NCBI GenBank assembly: GCA_949300025.1
Contig: CASGCS010000008.1
Coordinates: 90,423-154,422 of the forward strand
Reading direction: 5' to 3'
Length of the DNA: 64,000 nucleotides
DNA from: an uncultured bacterium
Lineage (GTDB): Bacteria > Bacteroidota > Bacteroidia > Bacteroidales > UBA932
Shown here: one piece after another, positions 63,989-64,000 of the stretch
How positions within the stretch are numbered: the first letter of the stretch is position 1
How the letters are laid out: each line of letters opens with the position of its first letter
Notes under the pieces: model-generated
Seen by the model: only the letters and a program-made list of their open reading frames with translations
Told to the model about the DNA's origin: nothing
Databases searched by the model: none
Position numbers and translations under genes: made by a program

Positions 63989-64000
63989 GTATAACTCGGG

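Noticed and set aside
1..64000. tRNA genes, CRISPR arrays, prophage, toxin-antitoxin or restriction systems
   Set aside because: Intergenic spaces are short and none showed a cloverleaf, spaced identical repeats or genes of these systems.

Overview
The window is a chromosomal stretch of a Bacteroidota bacterium, most likely of the order Bacteroidales. The evidence is the gene content (TonB-type transducer, ExbB with two ExbD proteins, DUF4834, lipid A-type ABC exporter, many lipobox proteins), the dcw order mraZ-rsmH-ftsL-ftsI-murE-mraY-murD-ftsW-murG-murC-ftsQ-ftsA-ftsZ without murF or ddl, and promoters of the Bacteroidota type (TAnnTTTG, in the best cases with TTTG about 20 bp upstream). 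The genus cannot be fixed from the sequence alone. Codon use leans to ATA for Ile and AGA/AGG for Arg.

Layout: 1-2467 (+) end of efp, a transglutaminase-like lipoprotein and an O-methyltransferase. 2447-4565 (-) M16 peptidase and a secreted protein of unknown function. 4631-7103 (+) dnaX and lptB. 7124-8392 (-) an M23 lipoprotein. 8550-23837 (+) the complete 13-gene division and cell-wall cluster, headed by mraZ with a repeat array in its promoter. 23858-24520 (-) DUF3298-like lipoprotein. 24635-26236 (+) gltX. 26223-52545 (-) a 26-kb run: tonB-like, udk, asnS, a GDSL hydrolase and a GH10-like lipoprotein; alkaline phosphatase; the exb proton-channel genes; ansA, tatD, dprA; queA; truB, rpiB, an S41 protease, dCMP deaminase, acyl ligase, lipid ABC exporter, DUF4834 and a large anchored protein; an FKBP isomerase; nhaA; speB and kpsF. 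52626-54827 (+) recQ. 54836-57228 (-) miaA, a pRiA4-ORF3-like gene and a LuxC-type reductase. 57270-62594 (+) yigZ, pyrB, pyrI, serC, serA and a DUF1015 gene. 62667-63713 (-) a porin. 63830-64000 (-) the end of an rRNA operon (5S rRNA and terminator).

Most of the window is core metabolism, translation and envelope building. There is no phage, insertion sequence, CRISPR array, tRNA or defence locus that I can see, and no gene-free stretch reaches 300 bases. The points most worth following are: a 20-bp-phased repeat array at the mraZ promoter, probably the MraZ operator; a serC-serA-DUF1015 operon in which SerA is the short form with Lys in place of the catalytic His and the DUF1015 protein carries a DGHHR motif; several promoters placed so close to start codons that leaders would be very short or absent; and active-site substitutions in the M23 peptidase and the alkaline phosphatase.
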